From Roseateles puraquae (GTDB taxonomy: Bacteria; Pseudomonadota; Gammaproteobacteria; Burkholderiales; Burkholderiaceae_C): a stretch of 64,000 nt of DNA. The notes beneath the pieces are model-generated. The model was not told where the DNA came from. It saw only the letters and a list, made by a program, of their open reading frames with translations, and made no database searches. The DNA lies in assembly GCF_002205845.1 (NCBI RefSeq), contig NZ_NISI01000002.1, positions 496,001-560,000 on the forward strand, read 5' to 3'. A program made the translations under genes and the position numbers. Shown piece by piece: positions 1-7,582 of this stretch (position 1 is its first letter; every line of letters begins with the position of its first letter).

Positions 1-359
1 GCCGGTCGGGCGGCCACGGCGGCGGCAAGCTGGGCCTCGAAGTCTTCCTCGCACACTGCGGGCCGCACCGGGGCGGGCAGGCCCAGCTCCGCATGCCAGG
101 GGGCCAGGAGGGCGAGGTAGGCGTCGATGGCCGCGTCGTCTCGCGTCCAGGCCTGTGGGCAGAAGAGGTTGATGCCGAAGGGGCGGTTGGTACGGGCGCG
201 GATGTCAGCCGCGATCTCGGTGATGCGCGATGGCGCCAGGTAGGCGGCGCCGAGCTGCCCGAAGCCGCCGCCGGCGCTGACAGCGGCCACCAGCGCGGCG
301 CTGGCCGCCTCACCGGCCATGGGCGCCATCCAGATCGGCGGCAGGCCGAACAGGCTCAT
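1..359 (-). CDS. Nitronate monooxygenase (2-nitropropane dioxygenase family), N-terminal part
   Basis: Only the first ~119 codons are in the window; the gene runs off the left edge. The start ATG (357-359) overlaps the TGA of the upstream marC-like gene (ATGA), which fixes the start and suggests translational coupling. The visible protein begins MSLFGLPPIWMAPMAG, then has an AAVSAGGGFGQLGAAYL stretch and a PFGINLF strand near residue 60. This is the FMN-binding TIM-barrel start typical of nitronate monooxygenases and related FMN enzymes. The family oxidises alkyl nitronates with O2 in the cytoplasm; the true substrate here is unknown. A full family member is about 330-370 residues, so roughly two thirds lies outside, including the usual catalytic His region, which I cannot check. 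Confidence 0.85.
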   Translation of the reverse strand, partial: MSLFGLPPIWMAPMAGEAASAALVAAVSAGGGFGQLGAAYLAPSRITEIAADIRARTNRPFGINLFCPQAWTRDDAAIDAYLALLAPWHAELGLPAPVRPAVCEEDFEAQLAAAVAARP

Positions 360-997
360 CCGACGGTGCGCGCCGCCAGCACGGGGAAGAGCTTGATCAG
401 GCCGTCGGCCAACAGTTCCACCGCCAGCGCTGCGAGGATGAGGCCCATCAGCCGCGTCATGATGTTGATGCCGGTCTGGCCCAGCACCTTGGCGATGCGG
501 CCCGAGGCCGAGAACACCACGAACGTCACCAGCGCCACCACCACGCCATAGCCGCACAGCACGGCCAGCTCCCACCAGACGCGGGTCTTGTCGGCGTAGA
601 TCACCATGGTGGAGATGGTGGCCGGGCCGGTCAGCAGCGGAATGGCCAGCGGCACGACCGCGATGCTGGCGCCGGCGTCGGCCTTGCTGTTGCCCTCGCT
701 CACGTCTTCCTTGCGGGCCTCGGCGGGCTGGGCGTTGAGCATCTGCAACGAGCTGATCAGCAGGAGGCAGCCGCCGCCCACCTGGAAGCTCGCCAGCGAG
801 ATGCCGAAGAACTCGATGATCTTCAGGCCGAACAAGGCGCTCAGCGCAATGACGATGCCCGCTGTGCAGGCGCTCACCAGGATGGTCCTGCGCCGCTGCT
901 GGCGGCTGAAGGCCGCGGTGAAGTGGATGAAGAAGGGCACCACGCCGACCGGATTGACGATGGCCAGCAGCGCAACGAGAGGCTTGTAGATGTCCAT
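356..997 (-). CDS. MarC/YchE family inner-membrane protein
   Basis: 213-residue hydrophobic protein with about six predicted membrane segments. It starts MDIYKPLVALLAIVNPVGVV; the VNPVG motif in the first helix is typical of the MarC family. A second similar hydrophobic half follows a charged loop (ARKEDVSEGNSKADAG), which contains the usual family centre. I chose the ATG at 995-997 because it matches the family N-terminus; an upstream in-frame start at 1039 would add 14 residues overlapping the end of the previous gene. MarC proteins were once linked to multiple antibiotic resistance, but that was withdrawn and no transport substrate is established. The gene sits 19 bases after the binding-protein gene and overlaps the nitronate monooxygenase start, so it is probably part of one minus-strand operon. 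Confidence 0.9.
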   Translation of the reverse strand: MDIYKPLVALLAIVNPVGVVPFFIHFTAAFSRQQRRRTILVSACTAGIVIALSALFGLKIIEFFGISLASFQVGGGCLLLISSLQMLNAQPAEARKEDVSEGNSKADAGASIAVVPLAIPLLTGPATISTMVIYADKTRVWWELAVLCGYGVVVALVTFVVFSASGRIAKVLGQTGINIMTRLMGLILAALAVELLADGLIKLFPVLAARTVG

Positions 998-1016
998 GGG
1001 CGCGGATTGTGGCGGC

Positions 1017-1796
1017 TCAAGGCACCGCGTCAGCGGCAAGTTGGCACAGGTAGTCCAGGCCGACCGTGCCGCGCACGCCCCACCAGCTCAGCAGCTCGCC
1101 ATCCACGAGTTGCACACGCGCCCGTGGGCACAAGGCCTGCGCTTCGGCAAGGTGTGCGGGGCCGAAGCGATAGGGCTCGGAGCTCAGCAGCACACGGTCG
1201 ACATCGGCCAGCCAGTGCTCCTGGCCGGTCAGCGCCGGGTAACGGGCGGCGCCGTGCTCGCCCCCGACGACGTCGGGCCAGGTCTGCCAGCCGGCCTCGG
1301 CGAGCAGGGTGGCGATGTAGGTGTCGCGGGCGACCGTCATCCACGGTTCGCGCCAGATCAGGTAGAGCACCCGCTCAGCGCGTTGCGGTCGGCTGCGGCA
1401 GCGGGTGAGGGCGGCCTGGAAGTCAGCCGACAGCGCGGCGGCCCGGTCGTTCACACCAGGCACGTCGGCGAAGGCGGCGCGGAGCTGCTCGAACAGCGCC
1501 AGGTTGTCTTGCGGCCGGCAAGGGTGGGTGACGATGAGCTCCGGCACGAATTCGCGCAGCGCGTCAGCGGTCTCGCGCCGGTTCTCATCCACATTGAGGA
1601 TGACGTGCGTGGGCGCCAGCCGCCGCAGCTTGGAAAGATTCACGTCCTTGGTGCCGCCCACCTTGGGCACGGCGGCCACCTGCGCGGCCGGATGCACGCA
1701 GAAGCCCGTGCGGGCCACCAGCCAGGGGCCCAGGCCCAGGGCCACCAGCGTCTCGGTCGCGCTGGGTACCAGGCTCGCGATACGGGGCGTGTTCAC
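1017..1796 (-). CDS. Cobalamin/Fe-siderophore binding-like protein (BtuF-like fold), no signal peptide
   Basis: 259 residues starting at GTG 1794-1796, which overlaps the TGA of the preceding membrane-protein gene (GTGA). The sequence begins VNTPRIASLVPSATETLVAL, a strong match to the N-lobe of COG0614 periplasmic binding proteins (SLVPSATE motif), followed by GTKDVNLSKLRRLAPTHVI and, near the end, ELLSWWGVRG. These proteins normally bind vitamin B12 or ferric siderophores for an ABC importer. Here there is no signal peptide and no permease or ATPase nearby, so a periplasmic transport role is doubtful. Signal-less relatives occur in many proteobacteria; their function is not known to me. The longer reading frame running upstream to 2852 is a shadow of the membrane-protein gene and was not used. 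Confidence 0.8.
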   Translation of the reverse strand: MNTPRIASLVPSATETLVALGLGPWLVARTGFCVHPAAQVAAVPKVGGTKDVNLSKLRRLAPTHVILNVDENRRETADALREFVPELIVTHPCRPQDNLALFEQLRAAFADVPGVNDRAAALSADFQAALTRCRSRPQRAERVLYLIWREPWMTVARDTYIATLLAEAGWQTWPDVVGGEHGAARYPALTGQEHWLADVDRVLLSSEPYRFGPAHLAEAQALCPRARVQLVDGELLSWWGVRGTVGLDYLCQLAADAVP

Positions 1797-2692
1797 TCGC
1801 GCTCGGTCGCGGCCAGGTAGACCGCACAGCAGCCGCGCAGCCACACCAGCGTCGGCAACACCAGGGCCAGCGCGAACACCACGCCGCCGCCGACCAGGGC
1901 CGCGGTGCCCAGCGCGCCGCCCTGCAGCGGCACGCCACTTGCGCCCAGGCCGCGCGGCCCCAGGCCCACCAGGCCGGCGAGCAGCTGGCCGGCCGGCAAC
2001 TCCACACCGGCGCCCAGGATGGCCAGGCCCGCCATCAGCCGACCCCCGCTGACGACGACAAAGCTCACCGCCGCCGTGGCGAGGCCGGTCAACAGGTAGA
2101 CGGTGGCCATCAGCAAGGCGGTTTCGGGCAGGCCATGGCGCAAGCGCTGGCGCAGCAGCGCCAGCACGCTGCCAATGCTGGCGCCGGCCCAGACGGCCGG
2201 CCCGGTCAGCGGGCCTACCAGCACCACCAGGGTGAAGGCAATGCTTCCCAGTACCAGCACAGCCAGCGGCAGCACGACGGCCAGCAGCGGCGCGCCCACA
2301 ACCGGCCAGCGCGTGGCCCACAGCAGGCCCGCCAGCAGCAACGCGGCCAACGCCGCCAGCGCCAGGCTGATCAGCACCACCACCAGCACCCGGTGCCCGC
2401 AGCGCAGCGCATCCGCAAAAGCGTCCTGCGGGTCGCGCACCGGCAGGCCGCGTGCCTGGTCCATGAGCATGAGGCCGGTGGCATTGACGCCAAAAAAGGC
2501 GACAGCCAGCCCCAGTCCCATCCAGAGGGCACTCGCGAGCGTCTGCTCGCGGGCCAGCGCAGACTGTGCTGACGCCAGCAGCAGGCCGGCCATGCAAAGC
2601 GACGCCAGCAGGGCATAGAGCGCCCGAAAATTGCGCGGCGCGTCGACGCTGGCGATCACGCGGGACAGGGCGGGAAGAAGGCTTGGAGTCAT
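1793..2692 (-). CDS. Hypothetical multi-pass membrane protein
   Basis: 299 residues, not recognised. It has an N-terminal segment with one helix (residues about 25-45), a second helix containing FFGVNATGLMLMDQARG, then about five or six further hydrophobic segments (residues ~105-285) rich in Ala, Leu, Val and Gly. The soluble stretch ARGLPVRDPQDAFADAL between the second and third helices is the only clearly polar part. No signal peptide, catalytic motif or metal site is visible. It is first in the minus-strand cluster and its stop overlaps the GTG of the BtuF-like gene, so the two are probably co-translated. A general membrane-scaffold or permease-like role is possible, but nothing in the sequence settles it. 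Confidence 0.7.
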   Translation of the reverse strand: MTPSLLPALSRVIASVDAPRNFRALYALLASLCMAGLLLASAQSALAREQTLASALWMGLGLAVAFFGVNATGLMLMDQARGLPVRDPQDAFADALRCGHRVLVVVLISLALAALAALLLAGLLWATRWPVVGAPLLAVVLPLAVLVLGSIAFTLVVLVGPLTGPAVWAGASIGSVLALLRQRLRHGLPETALLMATVYLLTGLATAAVSFVVVSGGRLMAGLAILGAGVELPAGQLLAGLVGLGPRGLGASGVPLQGGALGTAALVGGGVVFALALVLPTLVWLRGCCAVYLAATERE

Positions 2693-2925
2693 GGCAAAGG
2701 GTCGGGGTCGGGATGGTATCGATGACGACGCCGTGACGCCTTTCCAGCGCCAGGGTTTGTGCTAGCTCGGAAAAACAACACTTGTCGGAGTGCCGTCCCG
2801 CAATCCGGGCACCCCGCCACCATAATGAATTGCCTGTGTCTGGACGCCGCACCTTCGCTTGAATGGTTCACGATGGGTTGAAGCACCACACGGTTTTTTG
2901 GTTTTGAGAAGAGAAGGGCTTCCCC
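2693..2925. promoter_or_regulatory. Divergent intergenic region and leader of the RNA-binding protein gene
   Basis: 233 bases between the divergently transcribed membrane-protein gene and the RRM protein gene. It is less GC-rich than its surroundings and holds a CATAAT box (2821-2826) that could be a -10 element for the plus strand, though I see no convincing -35 at proper distance. If that box is used, the RRM mRNA would have a leader of about 90 bases, including a T-rich stretch near 2890-2905. A good ribosome site (AGAAGGG, ~2910-2917) precedes the ATG at 2926. No riboswitch was recognised. Confidence 0.35.
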
Positions 2926-3441
2926 ATGGGAAACAAGCTTTACGTGGGCAACCTCGCCTACAGCGTGCGTGACGAATCGCTGCAGGAAGCGTTCGGTCAA
3001 TTCGGCAGCGTGACCTCTGCCAAGGTCATGATGGATCGCGAAACCGGCCGCTCCAAGGGTTTCGGTTTCGTGGAAATGGGCTCCGATGCGGAAGCTCAAG
3101 CCGCCATCAACGGCATGAACGGTCAGGCCCTGGAAGGCCGCGCGATCGTGGTCAACGAAGCCCGTCCTCGTGAAGAGCGTCCGGGCGGCTTCGGCGGCGG
3201 CGGTGGCCGTGGTGGTTACGGCGGTGGCGGCGGCTACGGCGGCGGCGGTGGCCGCTCCGGTGGCGGCGGCTACGGCGGTGGTGGTGGCGGCTACGGTGGT
3301 GGCGGCGGCGGTGGCTACGGCGGCGGTGGCCGTTCGGGCGGCGGCGGCTACGGTGGCGGCGGTGGCCGCTCCGGTGGTGGCGGCGGCTACGGCGGTGGCG
3401 GTGGTGGCTACGGCGGCGGTGGCCGTTCGGGCGGCTACTGA
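2926..3441 (+). CDS. RNA recognition motif protein with glycine-rich C-terminal tail
   Basis: 171 residues. Residues 1-80 form one RRM: RNP2 is LYVGNL (5-10) and RNP1 is KGFGFVEM (44-51), both with the aromatic residues that stack on RNA bases. Residues ~88-171 are a low-complexity tail of GGGGYGGGG and GGGGRSGGGG blocks, with Arg and Tyr the only non-Gly/Ser residues, similar to RGG/RGY tails of plant and cyanobacterial glycine-rich RNA-binding proteins. In betaproteobacteria such proteins are thought to be RNA chaperones, often cold-responsive; that role is family knowledge, not visible here. The repetitive GGC/GGT/TAC codons make 3190-3440 internally repetitive at DNA level and prone to length change. 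A strong hairpin terminator follows. Confidence 0.95.
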   Translation: MGNKLYVGNLAYSVRDESLQEAFGQFGSVTSAKVMMDRETGRSKGFGFVEMGSDAEAQAAINGMNGQALEGRAIVVNEARPREERPGGFGGGGGRGGYGGGGGYGGGGGRSGGGGYGGGGGGYGGGGGGGYGGGGRSGGGGYGGGGGRSGGGGGYGGGGGGYGGGGRSGGY

Positions 3442-3469
3442 TCCCACAGCCTCACGGCTCGCAAAAAAG

Positions 3470-3491
3470 CAAGGCGCCTTCGGGCGCCTTG
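3470..3491. terminator. Bidirectional Rho-independent terminator
   Basis: Perfect 9-bp stem CAAGGCGCC / GGCGCCTTG with a TTCG tetraloop. On the minus strand the hairpin is followed by GCTTTTTT (complement of the A6 run at 3463-3468). On the plus strand it is followed by a weaker T-rich GTTCGTTTCC. It lies between the convergent RRM and DUF5916 genes and can serve both. Confidence 0.85.
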
Positions 3492-3568
3492 TTCGTTTCC
3501 GGTCCGAGTTTCTGGCCCACGCCTGGCGGGCTGCTGGGAAGGCGCCCGGGAGCGCCTGCCTTGCCAGA

Positions 3569-5890
3569 TCAGTAGCTGAGCGTCGCCTTGGCAAAGACTT
3601 CGCTGGCCCGCACCCGCCCGGGCTGGGCGTGGCTGCGGTTCAGCCCCAGGCTCAGCACGCGGGCGATGCCCACACGGTGCTGGAACATCAGCGACAACAC
3701 GCGCCCGGTCTCGTCCTGCGCGGGCAGGCCGGTCGTGGCATCGGCCCGGCGTGTGAACCGCGTCTGCTGCCGGATCAGCCGCACGGAATCCCGCGCGCTC
3801 AGGTGCAGCACCACGAGGGTCTGCGCGCTGCGGTCGGTGAAGGCCCGCTGGCCGTCCGGGCCCTCCACCCAGCCCAGCCCGAACCGCTGGTCCAGCTCCA
3901 GCCACCCGCCGCCTGGCAGAGGCTGGCGCCATTGGGCCTGCAGCTGGCCCTGGGCGCCGAGACCGACCCGATCAGCGTCGACATCCAGGCGCCGACCCCA
4001 TTCCACCTCGGCATTGATGAAGTTCAGCCACTCGCCCGGGTTGGACTCCACGCCCAGCAGCAGCGTGCGCGTCGCATGCAGCGTGCCGCTGCTGCGGGCG
4101 CGATGGCTGTCCAGGCCGACATGACCCCACACGCCGGTGTTGCGGGCGGTGGCGAACCAGAAGCCCGGCTGCACCAGGCGATCCACCACCTGGCCGGCGG
4201 CTACGCCGAGCGTTGGGTCGGCCAGGGTGCGGGTCTCCTGCAGCTTGAGCTGCACCTCGTGGTCGTGCAGATCCAGCCCGGCAAAGGCCCGCTCGCCCAG
4301 CCGCAGATAGCCGAAGGCCGAGGCGCGGCGCACGCCGCTCTGGCTGACGAAGCCGTTGTCGTTCGCGAAGCGTGGACTGATCTCCTCCACATTCACATGG
4401 GCCACCCAGTCCGCATCGCGGTGCCGCCAGCCCACCCAGGCGCGATGGCCCTGCTGTCGGCCGACCCGCTGGATCGCGCCGTCTTCGCCCAGCGCGAGCG
4501 TGGTGGACGACAGCAGCAGGTGGCCGCGCCATTGGTCGCTGTCGCCGGCCCGCCAGACGCCATCGCTGCCGACGACATGCGTGGACAGTCCATCCCCAAA
4601 ATCTCGGGTTGACAGCAGGCCAGCTAGGCCCAGGCTGCCAAGCTGCACCCGGCCGCGCGCAAAGCTCGCGAGCGAGTCACGCGGCTGCAGGCCACTGCGC
4701 GTGGCGAAGGCGCCCGCCCGCAGCAAGGTGCCGCCGCCGGCATCGCGCAAATGCAGGGCCGTGGCCTCCGAGCCGGCGCCGCGCCAGGTGGCGCGCAGGC
4801 CCCAGTCGGGATCGGTGATGGCGCGGGTGTAGAAGGCCGCGAGGCTGCGGTTCTCGCCGGATTCGTCGGGCTGCGTCGGCCCCACCACATCGGCGCTCTC
4901 CAGGAAGAAGGGGCGTTTCTCCGGCACGCTCAGCGCGAAACGGGTGTTGCCGGCGAGTTGGGGCGCATCGAGTTCGACTTGCGAGAAGTCGGGGTTCAAG
5001 GTGGCGTCCAGCACCCAGTCGGCCCGCGGTCGCCACTTGATCTCGGCGCCGAGCGAGGTGCGGCGCTCGCGACGGTTGCCGTCGGCGTCGCTGCTTTCGC
5101 GGGTGCTGCGCAGCGTCAATTCCGGACGCAGGCTCAGGAAGCTGCGCTCGCGCACCTGCTCAACCAAATCGGCCAGGCCGTCCAGCGTCTGCATCTCGGC
5201 GATGAAGCTCAGCGCGTCCTTGGTCAACCGCGGCGCACCCACGTCCAGCGTGCGGTCTTCGCGCGGGATGTTGCGCGCAACCAGCACGCGCCAGGGCGCG
5301 CCGTCGCTGTGTGGAAAGCGCAGCGTGGCCAGCGGCCAGCGCAACTCGATGCTGTAGCCGTCGGGCAGGCGGGTGGCGGCGGCTTCCACGTCGAAGTCGG
5401 GCGCCGAGTCGTCGCTGTCTTCCTCGGCGCTGAACAGGCCGTCTTCGATGCTGCCGGCTGCGCTGACCCGCACGAACTGCGCGTTGCGGCGGTGACCGAC
5501 GGGGTCGATGAAGACGGTGATGTAGTCCTGATCGGCCTTGACCTGGTCGCGCCGGGCCAGGGGTGCCCGGATGCGCTCGGGTGCCGGGTCCCAGGCGCGG
5601 ATGCCGAAGACCAGGGCGTCGTCGGTGACGAGCACCTGCACCGTGGTGCGCCAGCGCGCCGCCTGCTTGTCGGCTGGCAGGAATTGCACGAAGCGGTCGT
5701 AGATGGGTGTGCGCTGCCAGACGGCATCGTCCAGGCGGCCATCGATGGCGGGCGAAGCGTCGCCACGGGTCAGGCGCAGCGCGGTGGGTGAGGCCAGGGG
5801 GGCTTCGGGCGAGGGGGTGGCCTGCGCGGGCAGGCTCAGGCACAGACCCAGCCATGCGGCGGGGACCAGGCCGTGGAGGCGGCTTGTCAT
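3569..5890 (-). CDS. DUF5916 / CBM9-like domain outer-membrane-type protein
   Basis: 773 residues from the ATG at 5888-5890, chosen because it opens a signal peptide (MTSRLHGLVPAAWLGLCLSL..AQA); an upstream start at 5965 would bury it. After cleavage, residues ~30-215 resemble the carbohydrate-binding family 9-like domain: AIDGRLDDAVWQ and DYITVFIDP motifs. The rest matches the DUF5916 pattern, including the VLDATLNPDFSQVELDAPQ and PEKRPFFLE segments. It is built of alternating strands and ends in VFAKATLSY with a terminal aromatic residue, as outer-membrane beta-barrels do. Neither a ligand nor an activity is established for the family. It is monocistronic, preceded by a promoter and a mini-ORF leader (see those entries) and followed by a terminator. 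Confidence 0.85.
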   Translation of the reverse strand: MTSRLHGLVPAAWLGLCLSLPAQATPSPEAPLASPTALRLTRGDASPAIDGRLDDAVWQRTPIYDRFVQFLPADKQAARWRTTVQVLVTDDALVFGIRAWDPAPERIRAPLARRDQVKADQDYITVFIDPVGHRRNAQFVRVSAAGSIEDGLFSAEEDSDDSAPDFDVEAAATRLPDGYSIELRWPLATLRFPHSDGAPWRVLVARNIPREDRTLDVGAPRLTKDALSFIAEMQTLDGLADLVEQVRERSFLSLRPELTLRSTRESSDADGNRRERRTSLGAEIKWRPRADWVLDATLNPDFSQVELDAPQLAGNTRFALSVPEKRPFFLESADVVGPTQPDESGENRSLAAFYTRAITDPDWGLRATWRGAGSEATALHLRDAGGGTLLRAGAFATRSGLQPRDSLASFARGRVQLGSLGLAGLLSTRDFGDGLSTHVVGSDGVWRAGDSDQWRGHLLLSSTTLALGEDGAIQRVGRQQGHRAWVGWRHRDADWVAHVNVEEISPRFANDNGFVSQSGVRRASAFGYLRLGERAFAGLDLHDHEVQLKLQETRTLADPTLGVAAGQVVDRLVQPGFWFATARNTGVWGHVGLDSHRARSSGTLHATRTLLLGVESNPGEWLNFINAEVEWGRRLDVDADRVGLGAQGQLQAQWRQPLPGGGWLELDQRFGLGWVEGPDGQRAFTDRSAQTLVVLHLSARDSVRLIRQQTRFTRRADATTGLPAQDETGRVLSLMFQHRVGIARVLSLGLNRSHAQPGRVRASEVFAKATLSY

Positions 5891-5952
5891 GAAGTCGAGT
5901 GATGGCAACGGCGCCGCCGATGGCGGGGCCGCGGGGAGGTCAGCAGGGCTGG

Positions 5953-5967
5953 CGTTGCCGGGCAACG
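5953..5967. repeat. Small hairpin in the DUF5916 leader
   Basis: CGTTGCC and GGCAACG separated by one base (or a 6-bp stem with a 3-base loop). It lies 63 bases upstream of the DUF5916 start and downstream of the 8-codon ORF, so it would be transcribed in the leader RNA. It lacks a T-tract, so it is not a classical terminator. Confidence 0.4.
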
Positions 5968-6022
5968 AGCAGCCGACGTGGAGCCCACAGAGGGCACTGA
6001 CGGCAACGTCAGCGCAGGGGCG

Positions 6023-6049
6023 TTAGCAGGGGTGGAGCACCTTGACCAT
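6023..6049 (-). CDS. Eight-codon leader ORF (MVKVLHPC) with near-perfect Shine-Dalgarno
   Basis: On the minus strand AAGGAGGTTCCG precedes an ATG at 6047-6049, giving GGAGG at ideal spacing. The frame reads M-V-K-V-L-H-P-C then TAA (6023-6025). The Shine-Dalgarno is one of the strongest in the window. The ORF lies 132 bases upstream of the DUF5916 start and about 45-50 bases downstream of a plausible promoter, so it would be the first translated element of that mRNA. A regulatory leader peptide or ribosome-stalling element is an inference; such peptides are too short for homology. It is in frame with a longer open frame starting at 6205, but that frame begins inside the SDR gene and has no other support. 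Confidence 0.5.
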   Translation of the reverse strand: MVKVLHPC

Positions 6050-6098
6050 CGGAACCTCCTTCACCGCACTCGCGGGCGGGACTCGGCAGAAGGCGCGC

Positions 6099-6128
6099 AG
6101 TGTAAGCAGGCCCCGCGGTGCTTGCCAA
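6099..6128 (-). promoter_or_regulatory. Putative sigma70 promoter for the leader ORF and DUF5916 gene
   Basis: Reading the minus strand: TTGGCA (complement of 6123-6128), an 18-base spacer, then TACACT (complement of 6099-6104). Transcription would start near 6092, ahead of the strong ribosome site and the 8-codon ORF. The match to the consensus is fair for a high-GC organism, but not verified. Confidence 0.45.
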
Positions 6129-6155
6129 GCCGTGACTTCCGGCTGGCCCGTGCGT

Positions 6156-6929
6156 CTACTCGGTCGCGCGCTTCTTGCGTGCGCGCTTGGACAGCAGGCG
6201 GTCATAGAGCGCGTTGGGCAGCAGCCGCAGCACCTTGGCGAGCACGCCCATCTGCCACGGAATGACGCGGTAGCTCACCTGCGCCTGGATGGCGCGCACG
6301 GCCTCGTCGGCAAAGCGCTCGACCGGCATCAGGAAGGGCATGCTGTAGCGGTTGCCGCGCGTCAGCGGCGTGTCGATGTAGCCCGGCAGCAGCGTGACCA
6401 CGCGCACGCCGTGGGGCCGGCATTCGCCGCGCAGACTTTCGCAGTAGGCCACCACGGCCGACTTGCTCGCGCAGTAGGCGCCGTGCCCCGGCAGCCCGCG
6501 GATGGCGGCCACGCTGGCGATGCCCACGAGCGTGCCCGAGCGCCGCGCGTTCATCGCGGCCACGAAGGGATGGAAGGTGGCGGCCAGCCCGACGTTGTTG
6601 GTGGCGAAGGTGCGCTGCATCACCGCCAGGTCGCTGAACTCGGTCGTGTCCATGCCGATGCTGATGCCCGCGTTCGCGATGACGACGTCGGGCACGCCCT
6701 GGCGTTCGATGCAGTCGCGGCCGGTGCGGGCCATGGCGTCGAGGTCGGCCACGTCGGCCCCATAGACCGCGAAGCGAGCCGGGTCGAGCTGTTGCTCGGC
6801 GGCCCAGCGCTCGACCTCGGCCGTACGCCGCGCGACCAGGGCCAGTCGGGCACCCTCGCGGTAGTAGCGCAGCGCCAGCGCCTGGCCGATGCCGCTGGAC
6901 GCACCGGTGATGAAGACCAGGCTTGTCAT
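6156..6929 (-). CDS. SDR-family NAD(P)-dependent oxidoreductase
   Basis: 257 residues, a classical short-chain dehydrogenase. Visible motifs: TGASSGIG (8-15) for the dinucleotide, NAG (86-88), catalytic Ser139 and the Y152-x-x-x-K156 pair in AYCASK, then LLPGYIDTPLT. The Arg-rich RRTAEVERW segment after the second strand suggests NADP(H) preference (inference). The substrate is unknown. Its ATG (6927-6929) overlaps the TGA of lptC (ATGA), so it is the last gene of the kdsD-kdsC-lptC operon. The C-terminus is a basic tail, LLSKRARKKRATE, which is longer and more charged than the classical SDR end and could associate with the membrane surface. Confidence 0.92.
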   Translation of the reverse strand: MTSLVFITGASSGIGQALALRYYREGARLALVARRTAEVERWAAEQQLDPARFAVYGADVADLDAMARTGRDCIERQGVPDVVIANAGISIGMDTTEFSDLAVMQRTFATNNVGLAATFHPFVAAMNARRSGTLVGIASVAAIRGLPGHGAYCASKSAVVAYCESLRGECRPHGVRVVTLLPGYIDTPLTRGNRYSMPFLMPVERFADEAVRAIQAQVSYRVIPWQMGVLAKVLRLLPNALYDRLLSKRARKKRATE

Positions 6930-7582
6930 CGCGGTGCCTTGGTGATGATCTGCCCCTGCGCCTTGCCGGTGAAGCTGACCTGGCCCGTGAGGTGGCGGTA
7001 CTCGAAGTTCTGCGCGTTCAGCGTGGAGCCACCCTGGCGGATGGTCACGGGCAGGTGGGAGCGCAGGATCTCGCTGTTGGACAAGGCTTGCAGGAACTCG
7101 CCACGCATCTCCATCTGCGGTGCCGCCCCCTCGCCGGAGCCGGGCGCCAGGCGGCGCAGGTGCACGTCACCGAGCAGTTGCATGTCGCTGCCGTCGCCAT
7201 TGCTGATCGCGCGCTTGGCTTCGGCGATGGCCAGGCTGCCGTCGGGGGCGATCGCGCGTACGCGAACGGCATCGATTTCGATCGTGTCGGTGTCGGGGTA
7301 GTGGCGCAACTCGGCGCCAGCGATCTGCACGTTCAGCCGGCCATCGGCGCCGATGCGCTGCAGCTCGAAGTTGTTCATGCGGTAGTCGGGCACGTGCCGA
7401 GGGGGCGCGAGCTCGCCGGGGGCATCGAGCAGCGGCGTGTTCTTCACCAGCCACCACGTGCCGCTGGCCAGCAAGGCCATCAGCACCAGCGGCAGGTAGT
7501 TGGACAGCAAGCCCTGGGCCCGCCACAGCCAGGGGCGGGGCTTGGACCGGCGCGGCGGTGGCGCGGGCAGCGTGGCGCTCAA
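6926..7582 (-). CDS. lptC: LPS export ABC transporter periplasmic protein LptC
   Basis: 218 residues from a TTG start at 7580-7582 that overlaps the TGA of kdsC (TTGA); the only upstream ATG lies deep inside kdsC. After a basic, proline-rich N-terminus (SATLPAPPPRRSKPRPWLWR) comes one transmembrane helix (LPLVLMALLASGTWWLV), then the periplasmic beta-jellyroll: VPDYRMNNFELQRIGADG is the typical LptC entry, and the end contains ILRSHLPVTIRQG and LNAQNFEY. LptC links the LptBFG ATPase in the inner membrane to LptA in the LPS bridge. The location directly after kdsD and kdsC is the conserved proteobacterial order. Unusually, lptA and lptB do not follow; an SDR gene does. Confidence 0.92.
   Translation of the reverse strand: MSATLPAPPPRRSKPRPWLWRAQGLLSNYLPLVLMALLASGTWWLVKNTPLLDAPGELAPPRHVPDYRMNNFELQRIGADGRLNVQIAGAELRHYPDTDTIEIDAVRVRAIAPDGSLAIAEAKRAISNGDGSDMQLLGDVHLRRLAPGSGEGAAPQMEMRGEFLQALSNSEILRSHLPVTIRQGGSTLNAQNFEYRHLTGQVSFTGKAQGQIITKAPR

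Noticed and set aside
1017-1796. Vitamin B12 or siderophore ABC transport operon
   Set aside because: No signal peptide on the binding-like protein and no permease or ATPase genes nearby.
1797-2852. Upstream extension of the BtuF-like frame
   Set aside because: The extension runs through the membrane-protein gene in another frame and gives Arg/Ala-rich nonsense; the GTG overlapping the previous stop fits the family N-terminus.
3190-3440. Tandem repeat array that could resemble a CRISPR or minisatellite
   Set aside because: Units are codon-based (GGC, TAC, CGT/TCC) inside an open reading frame with no constant spacer length, so it is a coding low-complexity tail.
2689-3594. 301-codon minus-strand frame with Ala/Thr repeats
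   Set aside because: It is the complement of the Gly-rich tail of the RRM protein; the repeats come from GGC/GGT codons, not from a gene of its own.
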